A DNA stretch of 64,000 bases from an uncultured Collinsella sp. (lineage in GTDB: Bacteria; Actinomycetota; Coriobacteriia; Coriobacteriales; Coriobacteriaceae). Where the stretch lies: contig CAKUGR010000011.1 of NCBI GenBank assembly GCA_934654775.1, forward strand, positions 32,681 through 96,680. Direction: 5' to 3'. The notes beneath the pieces were generated by a model, which saw nothing but the letters and a program-made list of their open reading frames with translations, had not been told where the DNA came from and did not search any database. The first letter of the stretch is position 1, and each line of letters opens with the position of its first letter. Of this stretch, positions 18,060 through 25,810 are shown in pieces. The translations under genes were made by a program, and so were the position numbers.

Positions 18060-19778
18060 CTATTTACGAATGAGCGCATATCCCTCAAAGGGGCGAAGTG
18101 CCTGCAGGTCCTCAACATCCCCATAAGAGCGCAACAGCACGTCCCACTCCCCTTGAGCCAGCAGATCCCGGACTTCCGGACCCACTTCGCTCATATCATC
18201 GGAGAAATTGGCAACCACAAGCATCGATCCAGGCGCGGACATGTCTTCGATCGTCGCCACCGACGCATCATAGGGCTCTCCGACAGGAAGATTGCCAAAT
18301 CGCCCATACGCGAGCACGGGCGCACTGTCCGCGTCAACAAAACGGACCTTGCCCGTCGCCACCACAGGCAACTCGTGCCGCAGCTCATTCACCTGACGAT
18401 AGAACTCAAAAATTGAATTCGAAACGCCCACTTCGAGCTCCGCCGTTATCTCATCTTGGCTACAATCCTTCGCATCGCGAGCCATCGGAACCCAAGGCTC
18501 AGCGATCGAAAAACCATGGTGCACCTCGCCATTCCACTGCATGGGCAGGCGGCCGTTATCGCGCGAATGCATGTTAATGATCGCGAGCGCCTCTTCGGGT
18601 GCCTTTCCCTGCTCGAGCAAGATACGGTAATAGTTGCGGCTCTCGACATCGTTGAACTCTTCGATGCTCGTAAAGTGTGCGTTGGTCGAGCCCAGCTCGT
18701 CACCTTGATAGATATAGGGCGTGCCGCGCAACAGGTCCATAAAGAGCGCGAGCATCTTTGCCGCGGGAATGCGCAGGGAACCGTCGGTCCCAAAACGCGA
18801 GAGGGCGCGCGGCTGGTCGTGATTGTCCCAGAACACGGCATTCCAACCACCGCCCGCCTGCATGCCCTCCTGCCAGGCGGCAAGAGTCTTTTGCAACAGC
18901 GCGAAGTCAGGAACCTTGTTTACCCATTTCTTCCCGTTCTCAAAATCGACCTTAAGATGATGGAAGTTGAAGGTCATAGCGAGCTCGTGGTTTTGAGGCT
19001 GCGTATATCGAATGCAAGCCTCAAGGCCCGTCGAATTCATCTCTCCGACCGTCATCATGCCCTCGATGCCGCCCTCACGCACCAGCCCCTGGATGTAGCT
19101 GTCCACACGCGCACCGTCCGTGTAAAAGCGGCGGCCATCGCCCTCGTAGTCGTCTTCCCATGAATCTGGCTTATCGATTAGATTGATTACGTCGAAGCGA
19201 AAGCCGTCAACGCCCTTCTCGCGCCAAAAACGCAAGACATCGGCAACCTCATGCCTCACTTCAGGATTTTTCCAGTTGAGATCGGGTTGGCCCGGGTCAA
19301 ATAGATGCAGGTACCATTTGCCAACATGAGGTTCCCAGGTCCAGGCGGGACCGCCAAACTTCGAATCCCAATTGCAGGGAAGCTCACGCGGTGTCCCCTC
19401 TTCAAAAATAAAGTAGTCCTGGTAGCGCTTGTCGCCCGCGATAGCTCGCTGAAACCACTCATGCTCGCTCGAAACATGGTTGAATACCATGTCGAGCATA
19501 AGGCCGATGCCGCGCGCATGCGCCTCGCGCGAAAGCTCTTCGAACTCCTCCATGGTTCCAAATCGCGGATCGATGCTTCGGTAATCGGCCACGTCGTAGC
19601 CGTTGTCCTTTTGCGGCGAGACAAAAAATGGGGTTATCCAGAGGTAATCGATACCAAGCTGCTTGAGGTAGTCGAGCTTTTGCGTGATGCCGGGCAGATC
19701 GCCCCAGCCGTCGCCATTAGAATCGTTAAAGCTCTTGGGATAGATTTGGTACACGACCTTATTACTGATATCGAGCAT
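18060..19778 (-). CDS. treC: Phospho-alpha-glucosidase (trehalose-6-phosphate hydrolase), GH13
   Basis: Hydrolyses trehalose 6-phosphate, delivered by the PTS, to glucose and glucose 6-phosphate. 572 residues from the ATG at 19778. GH13 landmarks: VVYQIYPKSFNDSNG at the N-terminus, DMVFNH, the nucleophile Asp in GFRFDVINL, the acid/base Glu in MTVGEMNST and WDNHDQPR with the transition-state Asp. The N-terminal text closely matches the TreA/TreC group, and the gene follows treB and lies near treR, which settles the substrate better than the sequence alone. An oligo-1,6-glucosidase activity remains the alternative. It is followed after 60 bases, with no visible terminator, by the first pilus gene. 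Confidence 0.9.
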   Translation of the reverse strand: MLDISNKVVYQIYPKSFNDSNGDGWGDLPGITQKLDYLKQLGIDYLWITPFFVSPQKDNGYDVADYRSIDPRFGTMEEFEELSREAHARGIGLMLDMVFNHVSSEHEWFQRAIAGDKRYQDYFIFEEGTPRELPCNWDSKFGGPAWTWEPHVGKWYLHLFDPGQPDLNWKNPEVRHEVADVLRFWREKGVDGFRFDVINLIDKPDSWEDDYEGDGRRFYTDGARVDSYIQGLVREGGIEGMMTVGEMNSTGLEACIRYTQPQNHELAMTFNFHHLKVDFENGKKWVNKVPDFALLQKTLAAWQEGMQAGGGWNAVFWDNHDQPRALSRFGTDGSLRIPAAKMLALFMDLLRGTPYIYQGDELGSTNAHFTSIEEFNDVESRNYYRILLEQGKAPEEALAIINMHSRDNGRLPMQWNGEVHHGFSIAEPWVPMARDAKDCSQDEITAELEVGVSNSIFEFYRQVNELRHELPVVATGKVRFVDADSAPVLAYGRFGNLPVGEPYDASVATIEDMSAPGSMLVVANFSDDMSEVGPEVRDLLAQGEWDVLLRSYGDVEDLQALRPFEGYALIRK

Positions 19779-19815
19779 TGCTCGTCCTCGCTCATCACCA
19801 GGGAATATGAAATAC

Positions 19816-19857
19816 AAGAGCGCCGCTGATGGGCAAAGCCACCGCGGCGCTCGTAGG
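19816..19857 (-). other. Hairpin between treB and treC
   Basis: GAGCGCCGC pairs with GCGGCGCTC across a loop of about 15 bases on the transcribed strand; the T-content after it is poor (TTGTATTTC). It probably lowers read-through or sets the treB:treC ratio rather than ending transcription. Confidence 0.5.
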
Positions 19858-19867
19858 GCACGTAGGG

Positions 19868-21343
19868 TTACTTATCCTGAGCGGCCAACTCCGCGCGAAT
19901 CTCGGCGGCACTGGCCTCGGCCTCCTCGCGAATGCCCTTCTTGGAGCCCACGATAACCGTCAGAACAAAAGGAACGACCAGCACGATGAGCATACAAACC
20001 GCAAACATCGCCCAGCTGTCAGGCTGCATCGAAAGGATTCCCGGCAGGCCACCGACACCAACGGCGTTTGCGGTGCAGTTTGTCACCACGCTCAAAAGAC
20101 CAGCAAGGGAGGAGCCGATCATGGCGCACACAAACGGGAACGTGTACTTAAGGTTGACGCCGAACATGGCAGGCTCGGTAACACCCAGGTAGCAAGAGAT
20201 GATGGCGGGGATATTTACCTGCTGGTCACGATCGTTGGAACGCTGCAGGTACGCCATGCCCAATACAGCCGAGCCTTGTGCGATATTGGAAAGCGCGATC
20301 ATGGGCCAAAGCATAGTGCCACCAAAATCGGCAATCAGCTGCAGGTCGATGGCGTTAGACATGTGGTGCAGGCCGGTAATAACCAGCGGCGCATAAAACG
20401 CACCAAAGAGAGCGCCGAACAGGGCACGGAACGGACCGGTGATGCCGGCGTAAATGATGGCGGAGACACCGCTACCGAGCCACCAGCCAATGGGTCCCAG
20501 GACAAAGTGGGCGGCCATGACGGCAAGCAGCAGGCTGCAGAACGGAACGACGATCATCGAGACGACCTCGGGCGTGATCTTGCGGAAGAAACGCTCCAAG
20601 AAGCCAAGTGTAACTGCGGCGAGAATCGCGGGGATGACCTGCGCCTGATAGCCAATCATATTGACCTGGGCAAAGCCAAAGTCCCAATGCGGAATCTGAT
20701 CAGCCGGCGTGCCGGCAACGGCATAGGCGTTAAGAAGTTGCCCGGAGATGAGCGTCAGGCCCAAAACGATACCGAGCATAGGCGTGCCACCCATCTTTTT
20801 GGTGACCGACCAACAGATGCCTACTGGAATGCCAGTATGGAAGACTGCCTCGCCAATCAGCCATAAAAAGCTGTCGACGCCAGCCCAAAATTGACTCAGC
20901 TGCACGAGCGTCTGCGTACCGTCGCCAAACACATACAACGAATCGATGCAATTGCGGAAACCGAGAATGAGGCCGCCGACGATAACAGCGGGAATGATAG
21001 GTGCAAATACCTCGGCGATAACCGTCATGGCGCGCTGAATGGGATTCTGGTTTTGGACGGCGGCAGCCTTGGCTGCGTCCTTGCTCACGCCCTCGATTCC
21101 GGCGATCTCGGTAAACTCCGAATAGTAGGCTTTGACGTCGTTACCAATGATGACCTGGAACTGCCCAGCCTGCGTAAAGCTGCCCTTGGTATATGGAAGC
21201 GCCTCGATAGCCGGCACGTCGGCCTTCGATTCATCGTTGAGCACGAACCTCATGCGTGTCATACAGTGGCTCACGGCGGCAATATTGTCCTTGCCTCCCA
21301 CCAGCTCGAGCAGCTTGGTCGCGTCGTCCGCATACTTACCCAT
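19868..21343 (-). CDS. treB: PTS trehalose-specific EIIBC component
   Basis: Takes up trehalose and phosphorylates it to trehalose 6-phosphate. 491 residues: EIIB domain at 1-90 with the phospho-accepting Cys in VSHCMTRMRFVL, linker, and a multi-helix EIIC domain from about residue 110 (GGLILGFRNCIDSLYVFG; KKMGGTPMLGIVLGLTLISGQLLNAY; LGVTEPAMFGVNLKY). These segments match the TreB family very closely. No EIIA domain is fused or nearby, so phosphate must come from a separate glucose-type EIIA elsewhere. Start ATG at 21343 follows AAAGGAGG. First gene of the tre operon, divergent from treR, with the operators between them. Confidence 0.95.
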   Translation of the reverse strand: MGKYADDATKLLELVGGKDNIAAVSHCMTRMRFVLNDESKADVPAIEALPYTKGSFTQAGQFQVIIGNDVKAYYSEFTEIAGIEGVSKDAAKAAAVQNQNPIQRAMTVIAEVFAPIIPAVIVGGLILGFRNCIDSLYVFGDGTQTLVQLSQFWAGVDSFLWLIGEAVFHTGIPVGICWSVTKKMGGTPMLGIVLGLTLISGQLLNAYAVAGTPADQIPHWDFGFAQVNMIGYQAQVIPAILAAVTLGFLERFFRKITPEVVSMIVVPFCSLLLAVMAAHFVLGPIGWWLGSGVSAIIYAGITGPFRALFGALFGAFYAPLVITGLHHMSNAIDLQLIADFGGTMLWPMIALSNIAQGSAVLGMAYLQRSNDRDQQVNIPAIISCYLGVTEPAMFGVNLKYTFPFVCAMIGSSLAGLLSVVTNCTANAVGVGGLPGILSMQPDSWAMFAVCMLIVLVVPFVLTVIVGSKKGIREEAEASAAEIRAELAAQDK

Positions 21344-21404
21344 GCGTTCCTCCTTTTGCGTTAACTGATAGAAACCGTAGGTGGCCAACCCGTCTATGAA
21401 TAGC

Positions 21405-21420
21405 ACTTATTTGAATAAGT
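21405..21420. promoter_or_regulatory. TreR operator 1
   Basis: ACTTATTTGAATAAGT, a perfect 7-bp inverted repeat around TG, in the treB leader. A second identical copy lies 61 bases away. Confidence 0.8.
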
Positions 21421-21465
21421 TGCTTTACAGCAATTAGTTTAGTCGGATTGATTCTACGATTCTTG

Positions 21466-21481
21466 ACTTATTTGAATAAGT
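21466..21481. promoter_or_regulatory. TreR operator 2
   Basis: Second exact copy of ACTTATTTGAATAAGT between treB and treR. The 61-base spacing (about six helical turns) puts both copies on the same face of the DNA, which fits cooperative binding by a dimeric GntR-family repressor. Confidence 0.8.
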
Positions 21482-21532
21482 GGATGAACGGTCGTTTTTG
21501 CGCGGTGAACGGCAGGCATCATGCTCGAACGG

Positions 21533-21562
21533 TATACTGAAGCACAACTTATTTAAATGATT
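21533..21562 (+). promoter_or_regulatory. treR -10 element and imperfect operator 3
   Basis: TATACT at 21533-21538 is a good -10; no strong -35 is seen. ACTTATTTAAATGATT at 21547-21562 matches 13 of 16 bases of the TreR operator and would cover the transcript start, so treR probably represses itself. Confidence 0.6.
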
Positions 21563-21574
21563 GAAAGGATGGCT

Positions 21575-22291
21575 ATGAAAGCCATTTGGCAAGGTATTTA
21601 CAACGATATCAAGGGCGACATTCTTGAGGGGACGTATCCGTTTCAGTCGTTTCTCCCCTCCGAGGCCCAACTCGTCCAAAAATACGAGTGTTCGCATAAC
21701 ACACTTCGACGCGCACTCACCGCGCTCGCCGACGAGGGACTGGTGCAACCGATTCACGGCAAGGGTGTCCGCGTCATCTGGCGCCCACGCAGCCGTGCCC
21801 TGTTTGAGGTTGGAGGTATCGAAACATACGACGAGTCCGTCAGGCGCATGGAGCTTGATTCCGAAACAAAGGTGACGCTCTTTGAGCAAGTCAAAGCCAC
21901 CGAAAAGGCAGCCCACAGAACGGGGTTTGAAGTCGGGACAGATCTCATTCATCTCGAGCGCGTTCGTTCCATAGCCGGTTGCCCAGTCATTCACGATGAA
22001 AGCTATTTTTTGGCAAGCGACGTACAGGGGCTCGATGCCGATAAGGCCTCAAGCTCCATTTATCGATATCTCGAGCAGGACCTTGGCCTTAAGATTGCCC
22101 AAAGCAGTCGCCAAATAACCGTCGAACCCGCCACCAAGCGCGATTATGAGCTGTTGGACCTTCCCGAAGACTGCTACATGGCCGTTGTGTCCAACCAAGT
22201 CTTTACCGCCGCCGGAGAAATGTTCGAATACACCTGTTCGCGACACCGCCCCGACTACTTTATCTTTCACGATATCGCCCGACGCAAGTAG
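21575..22291 (+). CDS. treR: Trehalose operon repressor, GntR family
   Basis: 238-residue transcription factor: N-terminal GntR winged helix (AIWQGIYNDIKGDILEGTYP...LPSEAQLVQKYECSHNTLRRAL) with the recognition helix SHNTLRRAL, then a UTRA ligand-binding domain (from FEVGGIETYDESVRRM) ending near residue 232. In TreR proteins trehalose 6-phosphate is the inducer. Divergent from treB, with three copies of one palindrome between them. I chose the ATG at 21575, spaced from AAAGGA; two earlier in-frame ATGs lie in or before this site. Confidence 0.92.
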   Translation: MKAIWQGIYNDIKGDILEGTYPFQSFLPSEAQLVQKYECSHNTLRRALTALADEGLVQPIHGKGVRVIWRPRSRALFEVGGIETYDESVRRMELDSETKVTLFEQVKATEKAAHRTGFEVGTDLIHLERVRSIAGCPVIHDESYFLASDVQGLDADKASSSIYRYLEQDLGLKIAQSSRQITVEPATKRDYELLDLPEDCYMAVVSNQVFTAAGEMFEYTCSRHRPDYFIFHDIARRK

Positions 22292-22296
22292 CAGCG

Positions 22297-22338
22297 AAAA
22301 ACGGCTCAAATCCAAACCCGGATTTGAGCCGTTTTTAT
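22297..22338. terminator. Terminator after treR, same stem as at 6996-7034
   Basis: ACGGCTCAAATCC / GGATTTGAGCCGT stem, then TTTTTATTT. Only the loop differs from the copy at 6996-7034. Confidence 0.92.
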
Positions 22339-22358
22339 TTGTTGATGTTGCGTAACCA

Positions 22359-22506
22359 ACAGCGAGCGGGTCGCAAATGCCCCAGGTTGCCGCGAAAGAG
22401 AAGCGACGCGCACTTCGGTACGCGAGCGACGGCTTGAACGGCAAGATGGGGTGCTTGCGGCCCGCGCAGCGTCGAGCAGTTACGCGGTTTGGTAAAACCG
22501 CGTAAC
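22359..22506 (-). repeat. Structured intergenic repeat, copy 1
   Basis: Read on the minus strand: a 12-bp perfect hairpin (GTTACGCGGTTT / AAACCGCGTAAC, 22479-22506), a short link with GACGCTGCGCG, then a ~110-nt imperfect hairpin. In the latter GCGGG-CCGCAA pairs with TTGCG-CCCGC, CCCCA with TGGGG, TTGCCG with CGGCAA and GCGTAC with GTGCGC. A second copy lies at 63811-63955 with different bases but the same pairs. It follows the ettA stop codon by 4 bases. Confidence 0.8.
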
Positions 22507-22510
22507 AGAA

Positions 22511-24190
22511 CTAGTCGCGCGTCAGCTTGCGATGAATACGATGCGGCTGGGCTGCGTCCTCGCCCAAGCGCTCGATGCGGTTGGCCTGATAGGCCTCGAA
22601 GTTGCCCTCGAACCAGTACCAGTTGCCCGGGTTCTCGTCGGTGCCCTCCCATGCCAAGATGTGCGTGGCAACACGGTCTAGGAACATACGGTCATGGCTA
22701 ATGACGACCGAGCATCCCGGGAACTCGAGCAGCGCGGCCTCGAGCGAGGACAGGGTCTCGACGTCCAAGTCGTTCGTGGGCTCGTCGAGCAGCAGCAGGT
22801 TGCCGCCCTGCTTGAGCGTGAGTGCCAGGTTCAGACGGTTACGCTCGCCGCCGGAAAGCACGCCGGCGCGCTTCTGCTGGTCCTGGCCCTTAAATCCAAA
22901 GCTCGCCACATAGGCGCGGCTCGGGACCTCAGTCTCGCCGACCATCATGTGGTCCAGGCCGTCCGAGACGACCTCCCACAGGTTCTTATCGGGGTCGATG
23001 CCGGAACGGTTCTGGTCGACGTAAGAAATCTTGACGGTCTCGCCCACCTCGAGCTCGCCCGAGGTCAGCGGCTCCAGGCCAACGATGGTCTTGAACAGCG
23101 TGGTCTTACCGACGCCGTTGGGGCCGATCACGCCCACGATGCCGTTGCGCGGCAGGGTGAACGAAAGGTCGTCGATGAGCACACGACCGTCGAACTCCTT
23201 GTGCAGGTGATGGGCCTCGAGGACCTTGTTGCCCAGACGCGGGCCGACGGGGATGCGGATGTCGGTCCAGTCGAGCTTCTGGCTTGCGCGGGCCTCGGCC
23301 TCCATCTCCTCATAGCGAGCCAGACGGGCTTTGTTCTTGGCCTGACGGGCCTTGGGGCTGGAGCGCACCCATTCGAGCTCGGCCTCCATGCGCTTGGCGA
23401 GCTTGGCGTCGCGGTTGCCCTGCGCCTCGATACGGGCGGCCTTGGTCTCCAGATACGTAGAGTAGTTTCCCTTGTAGGGATAGAGGTGACCACGGTCGAC
23501 CTCGCAGATCCACTCGGCGACGTTGTCCAGGAAGTAACGGTCGTGCGTAACGGCCAGAACGGCACCCTGGTAGTTGTGCAGGAAGTGCTCGAGCCACAGG
23601 ATCGACTCGGCGTCCAGGTGGTTCGTGGGCTCGTCGAGCAGCAGCAGGTCGGGGGCCTCGAGCAGTAGCTTGCACAGGGCCACGCGACGGCGCTCGCCAC
23701 CGGAGAGCACATTGACCGGCATATCGGAATCGGGCAGCTGCAGGGCGTCCATGGCCTGGCCGAGCTTGGAATCGATATCCCAGCCGTCGGCGGCGTCGAT
23801 CTCGTCCTGGAGTTTGCCCATCTCCGCCATGAGGGCGTCCATGTCGCAGTCCGGGTCGCACATCTCCTCGCCGATCTTGTTGAAGCGATCGACCTTGGCG
23901 ATCATGTCGCCAAACGCCATGCGCACGTTCTCGATAACGGTCTTGTCGTCATCGAGCGGCGGCTCCTGCTGCAGGATGCCCACGGTGTAGCCGGGGGTGA
24001 GCCTGGCGTCGCCGTTGGAGACCTCCTCGATACCGGCCATAATCTTGAGCAGGGTCGACTTGCCCATACCGTTGGGGCCCACGACGCCGATCTTGGCGCC
24101 GGGATAGAAGCTCAGGGTCACATCGTCAAGGATCACCTTGTCGCCATGGGCCTTGCGAGCCTGATACATCTGGTAGATGAACTCCGCCAT
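22511..24190 (-). CDS. ettA: Energy-dependent translational throttle protein, ABC-F family
   Basis: Cytoplasmic ABC-F ATPase that binds the ribosomal E site and gates entry into elongation according to ATP level. 559 residues, no membrane segment. Two ATPase domains: Walker A GPNGMGKST, signature LSGGERRR, Walker B LLLLDEPTNHLD in the first, and GPNGVGKTT, LSGGERNR, LLLLDEPTNDLD in the second. The 'arm' and the basic linker between them (MEAELEWVRSSPKARQAKNK) match the EttA subgroup rather than the antibiotic-resistance ABC-F groups. ATG preceded by an AAAGGATAAAAC leader. Monocistronic between a structured repeat and a terminator. Confidence 0.93.
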   Translation of the reverse strand: MAEFIYQMYQARKAHGDKVILDDVTLSFYPGAKIGVVGPNGMGKSTLLKIMAGIEEVSNGDARLTPGYTVGILQQEPPLDDDKTVIENVRMAFGDMIAKVDRFNKIGEEMCDPDCDMDALMAEMGKLQDEIDAADGWDIDSKLGQAMDALQLPDSDMPVNVLSGGERRRVALCKLLLEAPDLLLLDEPTNHLDAESILWLEHFLHNYQGAVLAVTHDRYFLDNVAEWICEVDRGHLYPYKGNYSTYLETKAARIEAQGNRDAKLAKRMEAELEWVRSSPKARQAKNKARLARYEEMEAEARASQKLDWTDIRIPVGPRLGNKVLEAHHLHKEFDGRVLIDDLSFTLPRNGIVGVIGPNGVGKTTLFKTIVGLEPLTSGELEVGETVKISYVDQNRSGIDPDKNLWEVVSDGLDHMMVGETEVPSRAYVASFGFKGQDQQKRAGVLSGGERNRLNLALTLKQGGNLLLLDEPTNDLDVETLSSLEAALLEFPGCSVVISHDRMFLDRVATHILAWEGTDENPGNWYWFEGNFEAYQANRIERLGEDAAQPHRIHRKLTRD

Positions 24191-24281
24191 TTGTCTGTTT
24201 TATCCTTTCTACCTGCTGCTTCCCTATTCTTGATTCGCTTTAGTGGAAACGAAATGAGGAAACCAGCTCTGAAACTTAACG

Positions 24282-24310
24282 AAAAAGGGGCATGGTTGCC
24301 CACGCCCCCT
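24282..24310 (-). terminator. Terminator of the sdpR-sdpI operon
   Basis: On the minus strand GGGGCGTGG / CCATGCCCC (one G-T pair) with a GCAA loop is followed by TTTTT. Confidence 0.8.
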
Positions 24311-24374
24311 AATACTACCTGGGAAAAGTCCCCCGGAACACACTATGAACTGCGTACGCTAGTTTTCCGCAACC

Positions 24375-25079
24375 TTAGCGAACGGCTCGCTGCGATTTGC
24401 GCCACAGCAGATACGAATAGACGTAGGCAGCGCCAGCTGAACCAAACGCCAGCACCGCAATCACCGCGGCGACGACTTCACTCGAAAGCACGCTACCCGC
24501 CACGCCCATCACAATCAGGCCAATACCCAGCACCATAAAGCAGGCACCGCCAAAACGCTGCGTACGGCGCCAGTTCTCGGGATCGGCAAGCGCCCAGGGC
24601 GTTTTGATACCGAGCGTATAGTTCTGCTTCACACGCGGCAAGTAGTTACCCACACCAATGAAGAGCAAGCCGATAGCGCCGGAAATCAGCACGTTGACCG
24701 AACCGACCGCCGGCACCACGCCCCAGACCGTAAGCTCACCCAACCAGCTTATGGCACACATGAACAAGGTGAAGGCGATTACGAAGCCCTGGTAGAACTT
24801 GCCGGAGGTTCGATATGCCTCACCTTTGGGATCGATGCGCGGCACCACGCAGAACATTGCGAGAAGCGCCAGAGGCAGCACGCCGAGCGCGGAGGCCATC
24901 CAGCTAGGACCCCAACCGTCGACGGCGCCGTTCGCGCCCCAGTGCGTGGGAATCTGCGCAGGCAAGCTCGGCATCACCCAGAGATGCGCAGCAACATTAA
25001 TTGCGCAGACCACAACAAGCATGGCCCATACACGCGGCGATACCCCCGTGGCGTGAACGCCCTTGTTTTCGTTATTCAT
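24375..25079 (-). CDS. sdpI: SdpI-family membrane protein
   Basis: 234 residues, six predicted membrane segments: a DUF1648-like N-terminus with IPTHWGANGAVDGWG (the typical H-W-G...D-G-W motif), then the SdpI domain with YTLGIKTPWALADPENWRRTQRFGG. In Bacillus SdpI gives immunity to the SdpC killing peptide and relays a signal to SdpR; no sdpC-like gene is seen here, so a general envelope-stress or immunity role is inferred. The ATG at 25079 overlaps the end of the ArsR-family gene by 8 bases, which implies translational coupling. Confidence 0.88.
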   Translation of the reverse strand: MNNENKGVHATGVSPRVWAMLVVVCAINVAAHLWVMPSLPAQIPTHWGANGAVDGWGPSWMASALGVLPLALLAMFCVVPRIDPKGEAYRTSGKFYQGFVIAFTLFMCAISWLGELTVWGVVPAVGSVNVLISGAIGLLFIGVGNYLPRVKQNYTLGIKTPWALADPENWRRTQRFGGACFMVLGIGLIVMGVAGSVLSSEVVAAVIAVLAFGSAGAAYVYSYLLWRKSQRAVR

Positions 25080-25350
25080 CCTTATCACCTTCAGTGTCTG
25101 TAAAGCCCATAAACCAGCCGATCAAGTCCTGCATGACAGTGGTGTTTAAGCTGTAAACGATGTTTTGGCCATGACGTTCGTCGGTCACCAACCCGGCGTT
25201 TTTGAGCGTCGCCAAGTGATGGCTCAATGACGGCTTGCTGATGTCAAAATGCTCGGCAAGCTCCCCGGCCGTACAATTGCCCTCGCGCAGCAGTTCCAAA
25301 ATGCGCCGCCGTGTTGGATCCCCCAGCGCTTTAAAACCTTCTCCCGGCAT
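25072..25350 (-). CDS. ArsR-family autorepressor, SdpR-like
   Basis: 92 residues, winged helix of the ArsR type: FKALGDPTRRRILELLREGNCTAGELAEHFDISKPSLSHHLATLKNAGLV, with recognition helix KPSLSHHLATL. No metal-binding Cys motif is seen, which fits the SdpR/autorepressor branch rather than metal sensors. First gene of the operon with sdpI. ATG at 25350 follows GAGGAGG. A 16-base palindrome overlaps its own promoter, so it likely represses itself and SdpI may relieve that by membrane capture, as in Bacillus. Confidence 0.88.
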   Translation of the reverse strand: MPGEGFKALGDPTRRRILELLREGNCTAGELAEHFDISKPSLSHHLATLKNAGLVTDERHGQNIVYSLNTTVMQDLIGWFMGFTDTEGDKDE

Positions 25351-25384
25351 AGGGCCTCCTCTCAGTATTTCGTTCGACGCACAC

Positions 25385-25414
25385 ACTATACTCGGTATTT
25401 AGATGTTTGTCTAA
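25385..25414 (-). promoter_or_regulatory. sdpR promoter and operator
   Basis: On the minus strand -35 TAGACA (25408-25413), 17 bases, -10 TATAGT (25385-25390). The palindrome TTAGATGTTTGTCTAA at 25399-25414 covers the -35. Confidence 0.7.
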
Positions 25415-25459
25415 TTATCTAATTTGCAACGTAATATAGAACATTCGTTCGCATTTAGC

Positions 25460-25483
25460 TATAATGGAAGTTGAAGCAGATGG
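25460..25483 (+). promoter_or_regulatory. Promoter and 5' end of the small-peptide transcript
   Basis: TATAAT at 25460-25465 is a consensus -10 with a poor -35. A start about 7 bases on would begin the RNA at TGAAGCAGATGG (25472-25483), which is exactly complementary to CCATCTGCTTCA at 25684-25695, downstream of the peptide gene. Confidence 0.6.
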
Positions 25484-25516
25484 GCCAGCTCCCTCTACCC
25501 AAGAAGAAGATGGACT

Positions 25517-25603
25517 ATGAGTATTGACGATGTCCTGACGTTGTTATTGCTTGTAATCGCGGCTGTGGAGCTCGGCATCCATATTGGAGGTCGAATGAAA
25601 TAG
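25517..25603 (+). CDS. 28-residue single-span membrane peptide, candidate type I toxin
   Basis: Short gene: MSIDDVLTLLLLVIAAVELG then IHIGGRMK. A polar start, one hydrophobic helix (about residues 7-23) and a basic end are the pattern of holin-like and other type I toxin peptides; I cannot name a family. A consensus -10 lies upstream, the ribosome binding site is weak (AAGAAGATGGACT), and the putative 5' and 3' ends of the RNA are complementary over 12 bases. A good promoter on the opposite strand points back into the 3' region. It stands between the sdpR promoter and tcdA. Confidence 0.5.
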   Translation: MSIDDVLTLLLLVIAAVELGIHIGGRMK

Positions 25604-25683
25604 CCGCCCCCGCGTAATGCGAAGACGGCCACTTCTCACGCCATAAACGTGTTTCGGAGTTGGCTAACCCGCTGCAACGGGTG

Positions 25684-25723
25684 CCATCTGCTTCATCTTA
25701 TGCGAATCACTGCCTCATTTCAA
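25684..25723 (-). promoter_or_regulatory. Antisense promoter facing the small-peptide gene
   Basis: On the minus strand -35 TTGAAA (25718-25723), 17 bases, -10 TAAGAT (25695-25700). An RNA from here would start near 25688 and run into the 3' part of the peptide transcript, as antitoxin RNAs of convergent type I systems do. First element in that RNA is a small hairpin, ACCCG/CGGGT. Confidence 0.5.
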
Positions 25724-25810
25724 CAAGCCCCTAGGGCTCAAATGGAATCGCGATAATACCTATAATGGCGATAGCTAAAACACGATTCGCTTCCCCATCG
25801 GAGGATGTCT

